Positions 62,579 to 64,000 of a DNA stretch of 64,000 bases are shown piece after piece (positions within the stretch are counted from its first letter, which is position 1; each line of letters opens with the position of its first letter). Location: assembly GCA_013397115.1 (NCBI GenBank), contig VWZW01006289.1, positions 1,543,586 to 1,607,585 of the forward strand, in the 5' to 3' direction. The translations under genes and the position numbers were made by a program. The notes under the pieces were generated by a model. It saw nothing but the letters and a program-made list of their open reading frames with translations, did not search any database and was not told where the DNA came from. Origin of the DNA: Edolisoma coerulescens (Eukaryota; Chordata; Aves; Passeriformes; Campephagidae).

Positions 62579-62610
62579 ACAAAATAAATAAATTAAAAAA
62601 AAAAAATTAA
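62579..62610. repeat. A-rich tract
   Basis: Mixed AAAT units followed by an uninterrupted run of about 12 A. No transposon end was recognised next to it. Confidence 0.85.
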
Positions 62611-62931
62611 GGGTGGGGACCAGCATACAATACTGCTCCTCCTGATGTGTTGTTCTGGCTTCTAGCAGCTGGCAGACAGAGGTTTCTAGAGCCAAAGAAC
62701 ATAGCTGCAGCTCTGTGTTTATTAGCCCTGATAGCATGTCTTCCATAAGTCTAACTGCTTTAGAACTAATTTAATCTTTCAGCCTTCACGGCATCCGACA
62801 GCATCCCACCGTTTAATGAAGTGCTATGGGGAAAAAATACTTTCTCTTATTTGCTTTAAACCTCCATCTGAAGCGTCCTGATTTTTGTCTTATGAGCAAG
62901 TGCCAATAATTACTCCTTATTCACCTTCCTG

Positions 62932-63393
62932 TCCCCAGCACAGGAAGGACATCAACCTCTTGAAGTAAGTCCAGGGCCACCAAGATGACTGAAGAGATAG
63001 AGCACCTCTCCTACGAGGAAAGGCTGAGAGAATTTGTTTTGTTCAGCCTGGAAAAGAGAAGGCTTAGGGGTGACCTAATTGTGTCCTTCCAGTAACCTGA
63101 AGGGAGCCCACAAGAAAGAGGAGAGGGACATTTACAAGAGCATGTAGTGACAGCACAAACTGAGAGTAGGTTTAGATTAGATATTAGGTAAAAATTCTTT
63201 ACTGTGAGGGTGGTGAGGCACTGGAACACATTGCCCAGAGAAGTTGTGGATGTCCCGTTTCTGGAAGTGTTCCAAGACCAAGTTGGATGGAACTCTGAGC
63301 AACTTAGTCTAGTGAAGATGTCCCTGCCCATGGCAGGATGTTGGAACTTGATGATCTTTAAGGTCTCTTCCAACCCAAAGCATTCTGTGATTC
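62932..63393 (+). mobile_element. CR1 LINE 3' end with ORF2 tail remnant
   Basis: Plus orientation. The left part is the ORF2 tail, with EHLSYEERLRE readable near 63000-63033 and a frame broken soon after. It is followed by the 3' UTR signature: TAGATTAGATATTAGGTAAA, GTGGTGAGGCACTGGAACA, TTGCCCAGAGAAGTTGTGG, CCTGCCCATGGCAGGATG, CTTCCAACCC and the terminus ATTCTGTGATTCATTC. It is 5'-truncated, with no intact coding capacity. Confidence 0.95.
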
Positions 63394-64000
63394 ATTCACT
63401 TAATGATTTTATAACCTCTCCAGTTTCTCCAATCAGTCCTCTTTTTTCCCAGACTGCAGAACTGCAGGTTCATCTTCTGTATTAGAGAGGCTGTATCACA
63501 CCTCAGGCCAGCCTTTTTTAATGCACCTTTTCAAATTCTGCTGTGCCACCTTTGAGAGATGGGGCTGGGACTATGCACCAGATAATTAAGAGTGATATTC
63601 ACTGCGGGTTTATATAATGACATTGCTGAAGCTTTGCCCTTCCCCTCCTAATAAATCCAAGCGTCCATTTGTCTTTTCCACTAATACTGAATCAATGTCC
63701 CAGGAAATTGTTGTTTCAGAAACCAGGTGCCAAATCTCTGCCCAGTTAATACCCAACCACCCTCACGTAGTCCTTACTACTTCACATGCTTCAAACTGTT
63801 TTGCATTTAAAAAAAAAGTCACTATACTGCTTTTCAGGTGCAGGCTTGCCAGCAGGAATTCATAATAGAGGCTACCTGCTATACACAGCCAACACACCTG
63901 GAATGGGGTGCCAAGTGTCCAGGCCAGCTCAGCGGGCAAGAGGAGCAACCTGCCTCCGGTTCAGGTTGCCTCGCATTTCCGGGCATGAGATCCTGCCTTT
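63394..64000. other. intergenic right edge, no supported feature
   Basis: The last 80 bases are richer in GC and CpG than the preceding sequence. This could be the edge of a repeat or of a CpG-containing region beyond the window. Too little is visible to decide. Confidence 0.4.

Larger units (their letters stand above)
43521..62931. other. intergenic, no supported gene
   Basis: About 19 kb in which I recognise no exon, transposon or RNA gene. Apart from the simple repeats listed separately, it is plain AT-rich sequence with short frames on both strands. The longest frames (151 codons minus at 45425-45880; 132 codons minus at 54618-55016) lack any domain. Confidence 0.6.

Noticed and set aside
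1..64000. tRNA, rRNA, CRISPR arrays, bacterial operons or defence systems
   Set aside because: No cloverleaf with the conserved T-loop motif, no regularly spaced direct repeats, and no compact gene clusters were seen. The sequence is vertebrate in character.

Overview
The window looks like avian nuclear DNA. It has a vertebrate gene split into short exons, several 3'-end fragments of CR1 LINEs with the bird-type 3' terminus, and one solo LTR of a family that I recall as common in bird genomes. I cannot tell the species.

One protein-coding gene can be supported: SCGN, which encodes secretagogin, a six-EF-hand calcium sensor. It lies on the + strand and runs off the left edge. Nine exons (3918-4010, 4592-4681, 5554-5610, 6517-6594, 16012-16067, 17539-17584, 17686-17745, 18624-18692 and 20042-20170) join in frame with GT/AG borders. 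Together they encode 225 residues, matching residues 52-276 of the 276-residue mammalian protein. The missing 51 residues (EF-hand 1 and the start codon) correspond to two exons that I did not find in bases 1-3917, so the promoter and first exons are presumably upstream of the window. The 3' UTR follows the stop at 20168-20170, with an AATAAA signal at 20626-20631.

Layout: 1-3917 is most likely the end of intron 2 and carries an antisense solo LTR (about 1448-1905). 3918-20170 holds the SCGN exons; intron 6 alone is 9.4 kb, and CR1 tails sit in introns 3 and 9. From about 20.65 kb to 64 kb (43 kb) I found no exon I can support. That part holds a short CR1 tail near 28.6 kb, a pair of CR1 fragments in opposite orientation at 34.5-35.7 kb, a CR1 3' end at 62.9-63.4 kb, a few simple repeats, and AT-rich blocks that could be regulatory.

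Apart from the SCGN exons and the CR1 coding remnants, the open reading frames here behave like chance frames: short, without recognisable domains, and overlapping on both strands. I found no tRNA, rRNA, CRISPR or operon-like structure and no convincing new system. The most useful points for follow-up are the divergent EF-hand 2 exon, the inverted CR1 pair, and two candidate enhancer-like blocks. All CR1, LTR and secretagogin comparisons rest on recognition from memory, not on a database search.
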